Below, piece by piece: positions 9,963-18,366 of a stretch of DNA of 64,000 bases (position 1 is its first letter; each line of letters begins with the position of its first letter). Source of the DNA: Anammoximicrobium sp964645045 (lineage in GTDB: Bacteria; Planctomycetota; Planctomycetia; Pirellulales; Pirellulaceae); NCBI GenBank assembly GCA_964645045.1, contig CAZXYZ010000016.1:61759-125758 (forward strand). Reading direction: 5' to 3'. The position numbers and the translations under genes are program-made. A model generated the notes under the pieces. That model did no database searches and had not been told where the DNA came from. It saw nothing but the letters and a program-made list of their open reading frames with translations.

Positions 9963-10745
9963 ATGGCATATATGCATGGGTCGCGATTCTTGATGATCCT
10001 TCGCGGCGGCGTCCAACTGGCAGCGTTATCCGCCTGGCGGATGCTGCGTTCGCGGCAAACGCTGGTGAACGCCTTGCTGCTGGCGTTTGCCTTGCTGGCC
10101 GCAACCGCCTGGTCGCTGCGGCACGAACGCACGGCGGCTCAGTTCATCCAAGAGATCTTTCTGCCGCTGTACGTGTCGTTCTTCCTGCCGGTTTTTTCGC
10201 TGTGCTATGCGTCGGCAGGCGTCGCCGGCGAGCGTCAGGAGCAAACATTGGTCTATTTACTGGCCACGCCTTTGCCCCGTTCGGTGATCTACCTGGCCAA
10301 GTTTGCCGCAGCGCTGCTGTTGGTTTCCGCTTGGAACCTGGCGGGGTTTGCGGCGCTGGGCCGGCTGGCTGGGCCGGCGGGTTGGGAGAGCTTTCAGCGG
10401 TTCTGGCCGGCGATCGCCTGGTCCAGCCTGGCCTATACCTGCCTGTTTCACCTGTTCAGCGTGCTGTGGCAGCGGGCGACGATCGTCAGTCTGGGCTATG
10501 CGCTGATCCTGGAAACTTTCTTGGGCAATATGCCGGGCATCATCAAACGAGTCGCCATCTCGTACTACACGCAGTGCCTGGTGTTCGATGGCGGCAAGAG
10601 CCTGGGGCTGGGCCCCGCCGGCGACCGCGACCCCGCCTTGTTTCTGCCCATTTCCGGCGACGCCGCGCAATTGGTGTTGGTCTGCGCTTCCGGCGTGCTG
10701 TTTGCCGTCGGCTGGTGGGCGTTCTGCCGCAGCGAATACGCGTAG
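9963..10745 (+). CDS. ABC-2 type transporter permease subunit
   Basis: The 260-residue protein has about six hydrophobic spans, including NALLLAFALLAATAW near the N-terminus and LVLVCASGVLFAVGWWAF near the end. The conserved ABC-2 segment GVAGERQEQTLVYLLATPL lies between spans 2 and 3. Start ATG 9963 follows GGAAGAG at a suitable distance. It should form the membrane channel of an ATP-driven exporter, but no ATPase gene is adjacent, so the partner must be encoded elsewhere. It ends 5 bp before the convergent DJ-1/PfpI gene. Confidence 0.82.
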   Translation: MAYMHGSRFLMILRGGVQLAALSAWRMLRSRQTLVNALLLAFALLAATAWSLRHERTAAQFIQEIFLPLYVSFFLPVFSLCYASAGVAGERQEQTLVYLLATPLPRSVIYLAKFAAALLLVSAWNLAGFAALGRLAGPAGWESFQRFWPAIAWSSLAYTCLFHLFSVLWQRATIVSLGYALILETFLGNMPGIIKRVAISYYTQCLVFDGGKSLGLGPAGDRDPALFLPISGDAAQLVLVCASGVLFAVGWWAFCRSEYA

Positions 10746-10750
10746 ACGTC

Positions 10751-11422
10751 TCACTTCGCCCGCGCGTTCAGCATCTTCATGAACTCGCGCATGAACGGGG
10801 CGCTGTCGTGCCAGGTGCGCGCGCTGACCAGGTTGCCGTCGACCACGATCGGCTGGTTGACGTACTTGGCGCCGCCTTGCTCAGCGTCCAGCGCGCACTT
10901 GGCCACCGTGGTCACCGTGCGTCCCCGAATGACTCCCGCGGCGCTGACGATCTCGATCCCGTGGCAGACCACGGCGACCGGTTTGTTGGTCTCGAAAAAG
11001 TGCCGGGTGATCCTCAGCAGATCTTGGTCGTAACGCAAGTATTCCGGCGCCCGGCCTCCCGAGACGAACAGGCCCGCATACTCTTCGGGCTTCACATCGC
11101 GGAAGGCCACGTCGGCCTTCAGATGATAGCCCGGCCGTTCCTCGGTGATATCCCACGGCACGACGGGGTTCGGCGGAATTTCGTGCAGGACCATGTGATA
11201 CAAGCGGGCTTCCGGACCGGCCACGACCGCCTGATAACCGTCCTCCTGCACGCGGAAGAACGGGTACAGCGTGTCGACCGCCTCGGTGGCGTCGCCGATG
11301 GGCATCAGGATCTTGCCGGCGTTGCCCTCCGGTTCAGCGGCCGCCGACGGTTTCGTCGCCCATGCAGCCGAACCGGCCGCCAACATACCCAGCATCATTC
11401 GACGGTTCAATTCATTCGACAT
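10751..11422 (-). CDS. DJ-1/PfpI family protein with export signal
   Basis: The 223-residue protein has an N-terminal twin-arginine-like signal (NRRMMLGMLAAGSAAWA), then a PfpI/DJ-1 fold with the nucleophile elbow VAVVCHGIE (Cys153) and an upstream acidic motif, GLFVSGGRAPEYLR. Family members include amidases, glyoxalases and stress proteins, so the substrate is open. The start codon shares one base with the stop of the sulfatase gene (TGATG), and AGGAG lies 9 nt upstream, so the two are translationally coupled and probably function together. Confidence 0.85.
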   Translation of the reverse strand: MSNELNRRMMLGMLAAGSAAWATKPSAAAEPEGNAGKILMPIGDATEAVDTLYPFFRVQEDGYQAVVAGPEARLYHMVLHEIPPNPVVPWDITEERPGYHLKADVAFRDVKPEEYAGLFVSGGRAPEYLRYDQDLLRITRHFFETNKPVAVVCHGIEIVSAAGVIRGRTVTTVAKCALDAEQGGAKYVNQPIVVDGNLVSARTWHDSAPFMREFMKMLNARAK

Positions 11423-12936
11423 CACAGTTGCTCCTGAGATTTGTTTGCCGCCCGCGGAGGCAGCGCGGCCTTCCAACCCGCCTGGAGAGAATTCGCCATT
11501 TCCTGACGAGCCTTGGCATACGCCGGATCGTCCGCCAGATTGACGGTCTCCCAGGGGTCTTTCTCCAGATCGTACAACGCGGCAGGAACGGGGCCCTTCT
11601 TGAATTCCAGGTAGCTGTACTTGCGGTTTCGCACCGCCTGGCTGGACTCGTTCTCGACCATGAACACGGCTTTCTTCCAGGGCTGGCCGGGATTCGCCAG
11701 CAGCGGCGCGAAGCTGATGCCTTCGAGGTTCGCCGGCAGATCCAAGCCCGCCAGTTCGCCCACCGTCGGCACCAAGTCGACGAATTCGACGAATTCGCGG
11801 CAGACTTTGCCGTTGCCCGCTGCGCCCGGCACGCGCACCCACAACGGGGCTCGCCGCGTGGACTCGAGCATCGAGTATTTGGACCAGAAACCATGATCGC
11901 CCAGATGGAACCCGTGATCGCCCATGACGAAGACGATCGTGTTGTCCGCGAGGCCTTGCTGCGTCAGGGCCTCAAGAATCCGCCCGATGTTGTCATCGAC
12001 AAAGCTGACGCAGGCATAGTAAGCTGCGATCGCCTCCTTGGCCTGCTGCCGCGTGGGCTGCTGGTCCATGAAGATATCCGGATTGCCGCCGGTCATGCGT
12101 TTGGGATAGGGGCAGCCCTTCAAGCTCTCCGGCGGCGCGGGCGGGTCCGGGATCTTGGCCGGATCGTACATATCGATGTATTTCTTCGGCGCGGTCAGCG
12201 GCGTGTGCGGACGCGATTGATGGACCGAGAGGAAGAAGCGGTCCTTGGATTTCGAGAACTCCTTCAACAGGCCGATCGCGGTTTCGGCATGGCGGTAATC
12301 GCCTTCTTCCTCGGGCGCCCGCCCCGAGTCGCCGTAGCGATCCGAATTCCTGGCGCGCCATTGGCGGTATTCCTTGCTGGCCTTGTTCTTGGGGGCTGGA
12401 TCGCGTGCGCCGGGCGCTCGTTTGACGGGCGGAAAGGCCAGGATGGGATCGGGCCCCGACCAGCCCGGCGGCTTGCCGTACATCTCGATCCGGTCAAACG
12501 CCAGCAGTTGTTTTTCGGCATATTCAACCATGTGGAAGAACTTGCCGATCACTGCCGTCGAGAACCCCTTTTGCTTCAACATCTCCGGCAGCGTGACGGT
12601 GCCGGGCGGCAGGTGCTGGTCCATCTCTTGGCCGTTGGACCAGACGCCGGTCGTCAGCGGACGCAGGCCCGTGAGGAACGAAGTCCGCGAGGGATTGCAG
12701 CAGATGGCCTGCACGTAAGCTGCGTCGAACCGGACGGCAGTCGACGCGAACCGGTCCAGGTTCGGCGTCTGGCAGATCGGATTGCCGTAACAGCCGGGCG
12801 TGTTGGCGCTCCAGTCTTCCGCGATAATGAACAGCACGTTCATTCGGCTGGTATCGGGAAGCCTGTCCGCGGCCGGCGCGGATACCGCCGCCAGGCCGAT
12901 CGTCCAGGCGGTCAACAGCAGCAAGGGGTTCTTCAT
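11422..12936 (-). CDS. Sulfatase, iduronate-2-sulfatase-like
   Basis: The 504-residue protein has a signal peptide (to about residue 22) and the sulfatase signature C-N-P-S-R at 80-84, where Cys80 would be converted to formylglycine. Downstream segments such as VMGDHGFHLGDHG carry the metal-binding Asp/His pair, and KYSMLESTRRAPLWVRVPG is typical of IDS-type enzymes. It should remove sulfate esters from polysaccharides outside the cytoplasm. ATG 12936 is preceded by AGGAGAGAG; the frame is open to 13002. It is coupled to the downstream PfpI-like gene. Confidence 0.92.
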   Translation of the reverse strand: MKNPLLLLTAWTIGLAAVSAPAADRLPDTSRMNVLFIIAEDWSANTPGCYGNPICQTPNLDRFASTAVRFDAAYVQAICCNPSRTSFLTGLRPLTTGVWSNGQEMDQHLPPGTVTLPEMLKQKGFSTAVIGKFFHMVEYAEKQLLAFDRIEMYGKPPGWSGPDPILAFPPVKRAPGARDPAPKNKASKEYRQWRARNSDRYGDSGRAPEEEGDYRHAETAIGLLKEFSKSKDRFFLSVHQSRPHTPLTAPKKYIDMYDPAKIPDPPAPPESLKGCPYPKRMTGGNPDIFMDQQPTRQQAKEAIAAYYACVSFVDDNIGRILEALTQQGLADNTIVFVMGDHGFHLGDHGFWSKYSMLESTRRAPLWVRVPGAAGNGKVCREFVEFVDLVPTVGELAGLDLPANLEGISFAPLLANPGQPWKKAVFMVENESSQAVRNRKYSYLEFKKGPVPAALYDLEKDPWETVNLADDPAYAKARQEMANSLQAGWKAALPPRAANKSQEQL

Positions 12937-13125
12937 GGGTTCTCTCTCCTTGACCGATGGAAACTGACAGGCTGGAAGCCTATCCCACGTACCATTTGAC
13001 AACTGGACTCTGGCGCTGGGAAGCCCCCACTGCTACCCGGCCGCTACGGAGTAGCATATAACGAATGCAGTTTGTCTTGGCCGATCGCGTGAAGCGGCGT
13101 CCGTTTTCCCTACTCAGCGAGCGCG

Positions 13126-13869
13126 ATGATGGAAACGAAATCCCTGTTACCCCGCGTGTGGGAAGTTCCCCAAGTGTTTCGCGACCGGCTCGGCGCCAGC
13201 GTCGGCCGCCAGCGTGCCATGGCGGCGGACGGCCATCTGCTGCTCGTTCTGCACGTCCCGCCCGAACCGGACGAGACGACGCGTCAGGGCCGGTTCCTGT
13301 GGCGCAAGCCCGACGGCACTTGGACGTCGAACGATTTGGGCGGCGGCGCGCAGGTGGTTGCCAAGCACCTGGATCAATTCGCCAAGGCGATTCGCGACTG
13401 CGATGCCTGGGAGGATCAAGCGAAGACGGCGGAGGACTATTTTGCCGTGCTGGAGCGGCTGGCGCCGATCCATCGTTCCGCCCGGAACCTGCACACGGTC
13501 TTGCAGGAGGCCCGGCAGTTGTGCCCGGACGATCGCGACTTGATCAACCATCGCGACCGGGCGTACGAAATCGAGCGGACGGTGGAATTGCTGCAAACGG
13601 AGACAAAGAACTCCCTCGATCTGCTGATCGCGAAACGCGCCGACGAGCAGGCCAAAGCCAGCCGCCGGATGGCCGCTTCGGCCCACCGCTTGAATTTGCT
13701 GGCGGCGTTCTTTTTTCCGCTGGCAGCCCTGAGCGGCATCCTGGGCGTCAATCTCCTGCACGGCTTCGAGAAGGTCCCGCCGCCACTGCCCTTCCTGGCA
13801 TTTGTCGCAGCCAGTGTGATTTCGGGCTTGATCCTGGTGTCGTTCGTCGCCGCCACCCGCCGGGAGTAG
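13126..13869 (+). CDS. CorA-like divalent cation transport family membrane protein
   Basis: The 247-residue protein has a soluble N-terminal half with long helices, then two C-terminal membrane spans. The loop after the first span reads GILGVNLLHGFE, matching the CorA/ZntB family GxN signature with Val in place of the usual Met. It is shorter than standard CorA (about 310-320 residues), mainly in the cytoplasmic domain. The likely role is Mg2+ or another divalent cation flux, but the altered signature makes specificity uncertain. It is convergent with the Uma2 gene, 8 bp apart. Confidence 0.7.
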   Translation: MMETKSLLPRVWEVPQVFRDRLGASVGRQRAMAADGHLLLVLHVPPEPDETTRQGRFLWRKPDGTWTSNDLGGGAQVVAKHLDQFAKAIRDCDAWEDQAKTAEDYFAVLERLAPIHRSARNLHTVLQEARQLCPDDRDLINHRDRAYEIERTVELLQTETKNSLDLLIAKRADEQAKASRRMAASAHRLNLLAAFFFPLAALSGILGVNLLHGFEKVPPPLPFLAFVAASVISGLILVSFVAATRRE

Positions 13870-13877
13870 GCTTGCGT

Positions 13878-14495
13878 TCAGGGCAACAAGTCGTGGACCG
13901 CGATCCGTCCGACGTCATTTCCATCCAGCACAACCGGGACGTGATCGCCGGGCAGAAACACGTGGGACGTACCGTAGTCCGGCCGTTCGCCGGGTCCTGA
14001 GGGATCCGTGAAAACCTCGACTTGACGATCGACGAGATTGACGATCCAGTACACGGAGATCCGTGCGGCGGCATAGATACGTTTCTTCCAACCGCGATCG
14101 CGGTCCGGCGAGGTCTCGGCCACTTCGACCAGAAGGCCCACGTCGTGCGGACCGGGATGGTGGTCGGAATAGTCGCGGCGGCAACCCCGAACCAAGGAGA
14201 CGTCCGGTTCCGGCTCGCTGTCGTGGGTTGTGATCGGCTCCTGAGTGTCGACGAACCAGCCTTCCCCAACCAGTCGCTCCAACATGCGGCGGGTTTCGAA
14301 GGTGGCGACAGAATGCGGTGGATACTTGGTCATCTTGTTTACCAACCAGCCTTCGAGAAGTTCAATCGGTTCGCCATCCTGCAGGACCCCGGCGCGAGCC
14401 ATCTCGTGATACTGGCCGACGGTGAGTTGCAGAACCGGTTCCGGCGGCACGGCGAAACGTTCCGAGGTCGGCGGCGGGGCGGTGGCAACGCTCAT
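13878..14495 (-). CDS. Uma2 family (DUF820) restriction-endonuclease-like protein
   Basis: The 205-residue protein has the PD-(D/E)XK-type core of the Uma2 family: PEPDVSLVRG, then LLVEVAETSPDRDRGWKKR, followed by VYWIVNLVDRQVEVF. ATG 14495 has AAGGAG 10 nt upstream; the longer open frame to 14555 has no such site. These proteins are abundant in planctomycetes and cyanobacteria. Their biological role is not established, although the fold suggests nucleic-acid cleavage. No partner gene is seen. Confidence 0.88.
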   Translation of the reverse strand: MSVATAPPPTSERFAVPPEPVLQLTVGQYHEMARAGVLQDGEPIELLEGWLVNKMTKYPPHSVATFETRRMLERLVGEGWFVDTQEPITTHDSEPEPDVSLVRGCRRDYSDHHPGPHDVGLLVEVAETSPDRDRGWKKRIYAAARISVYWIVNLVDRQVEVFTDPSGPGERPDYGTSHVFLPGDHVPVVLDGNDVGRIAVHDLLP

Positions 14496-14585
14496 GGCAG
14501 TAGCTCCTTCAGGTAGCACGAAACGCGTCCATTGACTTGCGTTCAAAAAAGGCACACCGCGTGTTCACGGCGAATACCTTGGGTT

Positions 14586-14649
14586 GTGAGCGGCACGGCG
14601 CTAGCCGCCGGTTTTGAACGCCACCGGCCGCTAGCGCCGTGCCGCTCAC
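14586..14649. repeat. 64-bp GC-rich palindrome
   Basis: The arms begin GTGAGCGGCACGGCGCTAGC and are closely mirrored around a 12-nt centre. It lies between the Uma2 start and the amt terminator. The core resembles the 8147-8210 palindrome (GCGGCACGGCGC/GCGGCGC), which suggests one dispersed family. Confidence 0.75.
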
Positions 14650-14771
14650 GCATCGCGACCCCAACTCTTAACCTTGAAGACCCATCGCTCCAAGTTAGGT
14701 TCTTGAAGTATAGCGGGCCAACGCAAGGCAAGGAATCCTGAAACGCGTCGCCGCGCCCGGTTCGAAATAGA

Positions 14772-14808
14772 AAACCGGTCTCTGCCTGCCGCAGGCAGAG
14801 ACCGGTTT
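14772..14808 (-). terminator. Rho-independent terminator of the glnB-amt operon
   Basis: A perfect 18-bp stem (AAACCGGTCTCTGCCTGC and its complement) has a 1-nt centre. On the minus strand it is followed by TTTTCTATTTC. It lies 33 bp beyond the amt stop codon. Confidence 0.8.
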
Positions 14809-14841
14809 GCAACTCGATTCGAGGTCTTCTCGCGAACTACG

Positions 14842-16314
14842 TCAGAAACCGGCCATTGTATTGCCCGTCTTGACGAAGTTCGGATAGGCTTCGTTGCCGT
14901 GCTCGCCGATGTCCAAGCCCGTCATTTCCTCTTCGGGCGACACCCGGATCCCCATCGTGTACTTCAGGACGAACCAGGTGATCGCCGAGGCCGCGAGCAC
15001 GAAGGCGGCACATGCTGCCACGCCGGTCAACTGGGTGATCAGTTGCTGAGCGCCGCCGCCGTAGAACAGGCCGGCTACGGCCGCGGGATTGCCGGCGCGA
15101 GCCAACCGGTCGGGCGTCGCGAACAGACCGACCGCAATCGTACCGAAGACGCCGTTCAGCAGGTGTACAGAGGTCGCACCAACCGGATCGTCGCACTTGA
15201 CCCGATCGAAGAACAAGACGCCCAGCACCACGATCACGCCGGCGATCAAACCGATGATGACCGAGGCGCCCACGCTGACGAACGCACACGGGGCCGTGAT
15301 GGCGACCAGGCCGGCCAGGCAGCCGTTGAGTGTCATGCCCAGGTCGGGCTTGCCCAGCAGCAGCCAGGCCACGACGGTCGCACTGAGCGTCGCCGCCGCC
15401 GCCGCCGAGTTGGTCGTGACCAGAATCTCGGAAATGGCGCCCGGGTCCGCAGCCATCGTGCTGCCCGGGTTAAAGCCGAACCAGCCGAACCAGAGCACCA
15501 AACAGCCGATCGTTGCCAAGCTCAGGTTGTGACCGGGGATTGCGTTGACCTTGCCGGTCGAACTGTACTTGCCGATGCGCGGCCCCAGGATGATGACACC
15601 CGTCAAAGCCGCCCAGCCGCCGATCGAATGCACCTGCGTCGACCCGGCGAAGTCCAGGAACCCGCGGCTCTGCAGCCAGCCACCGCCCCAGACCCAGTGG
15701 CCGACCACGGGATAGATGGCCATGGCCATCACAAAGCTGAAGATAATGAACGACAGGTACTTGATCCGTTCCGCCACCGCTCCGGACACGATCGTCGCCG
15801 CCGTGCCGCAGAAGACCAGCTGGAAGAAGAACTTGGCCCACAAAGGAACGCTCGTCCAACTGAGCGCCGCGTAGTCGCTGTCGGCACCGCTGACCATCCA
15901 CAAGCCCGTCGTGCCGATGATGCTGTTGCCGTTGCCGAACATCAGGCCCCAGCCGAGGATCCAGAAGCCGATCGAGCTAATCGCAAAGACGACAAAATTC
16001 TTCGAGAGAATGTTGACGCAGTTCTTGGCCCGGCACATCCCCGACTCGACGCAACCGAACCCCAGGTTCATGAAGAACACCAGCATACCGGCAACCAAGA
16101 CCCACAGCGTGTCGACCATGACCTTCAGTTCGGCGGTCGTGGGACCGGCCGGCGCAGCGGCCGGCGCGGGCTGTGCCTGATCCGCCGTGCTCTCGGCGGC
16201 AGCGGGTGCTGCGCCAGGCTCGTCGGCGGCCCGGGACCAACTGCCGAGCCCGGCAACCAGGAGTAAGATGACGGCGAGGATCGACTCGCGTCCCGCGATA
16301 CGGTGGATTCCCAT
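14842..16314 (-). CDS. amt: Ammonium transporter Amt
   Basis: The 490-residue protein has a signal peptide (to about 29), an Ala/Pro-rich stretch (about 30-60) and then the Amt core of eleven spans. The pore twin histidines are visible as His229 (TQVHSIGGWAAL) and His384 (SVHLLNGVFGT). The conserved Asp221 precedes the first histidine, and the family motif GFNPGSTMAAD is at 280-290. It moves ammonium or ammonia across the inner membrane. The gene follows a P-II gene by 110 bp on the same strand, the classic arrangement in which P-II plugs the transporter when nitrogen is sufficient. Start ATG 16314 gives a proper signal peptide. Confidence 0.95.
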   Translation of the reverse strand: MGIHRIAGRESILAVILLLVAGLGSWSRAADEPGAAPAAAESTADQAQPAPAAAPAGPTTAELKVMVDTLWVLVAGMLVFFMNLGFGCVESGMCRAKNCVNILSKNFVVFAISSIGFWILGWGLMFGNGNSIIGTTGLWMVSGADSDYAALSWTSVPLWAKFFFQLVFCGTAATIVSGAVAERIKYLSFIIFSFVMAMAIYPVVGHWVWGGGWLQSRGFLDFAGSTQVHSIGGWAALTGVIILGPRIGKYSSTGKVNAIPGHNLSLATIGCLVLWFGWFGFNPGSTMAADPGAISEILVTTNSAAAAATLSATVVAWLLLGKPDLGMTLNGCLAGLVAITAPCAFVSVGASVIIGLIAGVIVVLGVLFFDRVKCDDPVGATSVHLLNGVFGTIAVGLFATPDRLARAGNPAAVAGLFYGGGAQQLITQLTGVAACAAFVLAASAITWFVLKYTMGIRVSPEEEMTGLDIGEHGNEAYPNFVKTGNTMAGF

Positions 16315-16424
16315 GTTCTGCAAGCCTCTCGAATTTCTAACAGTGACGATTGTCTCTTTCGCAAAGACGGGCCCCGGTCGTGTCGAGCACCCTCCGGGCC
16401 GTCCCGTGTTTCGCGAAATTCCGC

Positions 16425-16763
16425 CTAAATTGCACTCTCGCCGGTCTCCCCGGTGCGAATCCGAATAACGTCGGTCAAGCTGTACACAAAGATCTTTCCG
16501 TCGCCCACCAAGCCCGTGTTGGCAATCCGCGAAATCGTTTCGATGATCGACTCGACTTCGTTGTCCGGCACTACGAGTTCCAGCTTGATCTTGGGGACCA
16601 AGTCCACGCCGTACTCGACACCACGGTAAATTTCCGTGTGCCCCTTCTGGCGGCCAAAACCGCGGACCTCGGTGACCGTCATGCCCTTGACGCCGCACTG
16701 CGCCAGGGCGTCTTTGACGTCGGCCAACTTAAAATGGCGGATGATCGCTTCAACCTTCTTCAT
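16425..16763 (-). CDS. glnB: Nitrogen regulatory protein P-II
   Basis: The 112-residue protein is full length for P-II. The T-loop holds the uridylylation tyrosine Tyr51 (TEIYRGVEYGVDLVPK), and the C-terminal signature GDGKIFVYSLTDVIRIRTGE is intact. Start ATG 16763 has AAGGTG upstream. It senses 2-oxoglutarate and ATP/ADP and controls nitrogen uptake. Placement before amt suggests the GlnK subtype, though sequence alone does not separate GlnB from GlnK. A sigma-54-type promoter lies about 70 bp upstream. Confidence 0.95.
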   Translation of the reverse strand: MKKVEAIIRHFKLADVKDALAQCGVKGMTVTEVRGFGRQKGHTEIYRGVEYGVDLVPKIKLELVVPDNEVESIIETISRIANTGLVGDGKIFVYSLTDVIRIRTGETGESAI

Positions 16764-16832
16764 TAGTCGCACCTTGGGGAGAGGGGCCTTGGTTGCGAAG
16801 CCACGGACGCCGCGCAAACAGAATGGACACAC

Positions 16833-16848
16833 AGCAATCGCCGTGCCG
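16833..16848 (-). promoter_or_regulatory. Candidate sigma-54 promoter for glnB-amt
   Basis: On the minus strand the sequence reads CGGCACG-N4-TTGCT, one mismatch from the TGGCACG-N4-TTGCW consensus, with GG and GC exactly 10 nt apart. It lies 70-85 bp upstream of the glnB start, so the leader would be about 60 nt. An 18-bp palindrome, CGCGACAATAATGTCGCG, adjoins it upstream (16847-16864) and could be an activator site, though it does not match the NtrC consensus. Confidence 0.6.
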
Positions 16849-16864
16849 CGACAATAATGTCGCG

Positions 16865-17159
16865 CTCAAGAACGATTTCACCACGCGTTGCCAGCAAGCC
16901 CGTGTTGCAGGCGTAAGTGTTTTATTAGAGAGGGTTTTCGATGTCCAGCCCGCTGCTGACTGCCGACGGGATAGAGGCCCTAAAACGGCATGCCGATGCA
17001 GTGCAAAAAACAAGTGACCGAATTCCAGGCAATGAGTGCCCACAGATTCAGCGATCCCCGCCTCAGGGCGATAGAACGTTCTCGAAGACCTCTGAACCGC
17101 CCATTTCCCGTTCGGTCAGCCTCGGGATCAGCGATTGAATGGGATGCTCGCACATGACT
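16865..17159. other. Intergenic region without a recognised gene
   Basis: Between the glnB promoter region and the end of ackA I see no convincing coding sequence, RNA gene or hairpin. Confidence 0.5.
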
Positions 17160-18350
17160 TCACCTCACCAATTCGTACGTGTCCGCGGCGATCACGCCCT
17201 CTTCGTCGGTGGGAATGACCAGCAGTTTGACGCGGCTGCCGACTGCCTGGATTTCGCCTTCGCAGCCGACGACGGCGGCGTTTCGCTGTGGGTCGAGCGC
17301 GATGCCCAGCTGCGGGAGACCTTCGCAGCACTGGGCGCGGATCCGCCAGCCGTGCTCCGCAATCCCGCCGGTCCAGACGACGGCGTCCACGGTGCCCAGG
17401 ACGGCGCAGTACGCGCCAAGGTACTTCTTGACGTGATAACAGAAAACGTCGATCGCGAGCCGGGCCCGGGCGTCGCCTGCGGCGGCTTTTTCGCCTAACG
17501 TCCGCAGATCGTTGGACGAACCGGAGATGCCGATCAGACCGCTTTTCGTGTTGCAGATGCGGTTCAGCGTGGCGATGTCGTAGCCGTTTTCGCCCAGATA
17601 GAACAGGATGGCGGGATCCAAGTCGCCGGTCCGCGTGCCCATCACCAAGCCCTCCAGCGGCGTCAGCCCCATCGTCGTATCGACGCTCCGCCCCCGCTGC
17701 ACGGCCGCCATCGAGCAGCCGTTTCCCAGGTGGCAGGTAATCAGATTGACCGCATCCGGCGCAGCGCCCAGCAGTTGGGCCGCGCGGCCGGAGACGTAGC
17801 GGTGCGAGGTGCCGTGAAAGCCGTAGCGGCGAATCCGGTACTGTTCGCACAGCATGTAGGGCAAGGCGTAGGTATACGCGACGGGCGGCAAGGTCGTGTG
17901 GAACGCGGTGTCGAAACAGGCCACTTGGGCGGCGCGAGGCAGGGCTCGCTGGGCGGCGCGGATGCCGGCCAGGTTCGGCGGATTGTGCAACGGAGCCAGG
18001 TGCGCCACACGCGCGATCGTCGCCAGCACCTGGTCGGTGATCCGCACCGAGCCCGTAAACTCGTCGGCGCCGTGGACGACGCGATGGCCCACCGCCTCGA
18101 TCTCGTCGATCCGGTCCAGCAGTTTCCCGGCTCCTTCGGTCAAGGCGCGCAGGACCAACTCCAGCCCCTGTTCGTGCGTGGCAATCTCCGACGGCCGGCG
18201 CTCCGTGTGACCGTGAGACGTGTGGCTGAGCGCCGAGCCGGCCTCGCCAATCCGCTCGACGAGCCCCTTGCCCAAGACCGTCCGTTGGGGCATCTCGAAC
18301 AACTGGTACTTGATGGACGAGCTGCCGCAGTTGACGACGAGAATCTTCAT
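17160..18350 (-). CDS. ackA: Acetate kinase
   Basis: The 396-residue protein has the usual length and motifs: N-terminal NCGSSSIKYQLF (7-18), the substrate arginine in GHRVVHG (Arg90), catalytic Asp in CFDTAFH (Asp147), GFHGTSHRYV (about 177-186), LITCHLGNGCS and EGLVMGTRTGDLDP. It interconverts acetyl phosphate plus ADP with acetate plus ATP in the cytoplasm. It lies 16 bp downstream of pta on the same strand, forming the standard overflow and acetate-assimilation pair. Confidence 0.96.
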   Translation of the reverse strand: MKILVVNCGSSSIKYQLFEMPQRTVLGKGLVERIGEAGSALSHTSHGHTERRPSEIATHEQGLELVLRALTEGAGKLLDRIDEIEAVGHRVVHGADEFTGSVRITDQVLATIARVAHLAPLHNPPNLAGIRAAQRALPRAAQVACFDTAFHTTLPPVAYTYALPYMLCEQYRIRRYGFHGTSHRYVSGRAAQLLGAAPDAVNLITCHLGNGCSMAAVQRGRSVDTTMGLTPLEGLVMGTRTGDLDPAILFYLGENGYDIATLNRICNTKSGLIGISGSSNDLRTLGEKAAAGDARARLAIDVFCYHVKKYLGAYCAVLGTVDAVVWTGGIAEHGWRIRAQCCEGLPQLGIALDPQRNAAVVGCEGEIQAVGSRVKLLVIPTDEEGVIAADTYELVR

Positions 18351-18366
18351 GGGCGTTAGTACACCT

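Noticed and set aside
9866..11437. Plus-strand frame of 523 codons
   Set aside because: It overlaps the permease gene out of frame and the PfpI gene antisense, and shows no domain.
14899..16266. Long open frame of 455 codons on the plus strand
   Set aside because: It is antisense to amt, with Arg/Asp/His-rich composition typical of a shadow in GC-rich DNA. amt has clear motifs.
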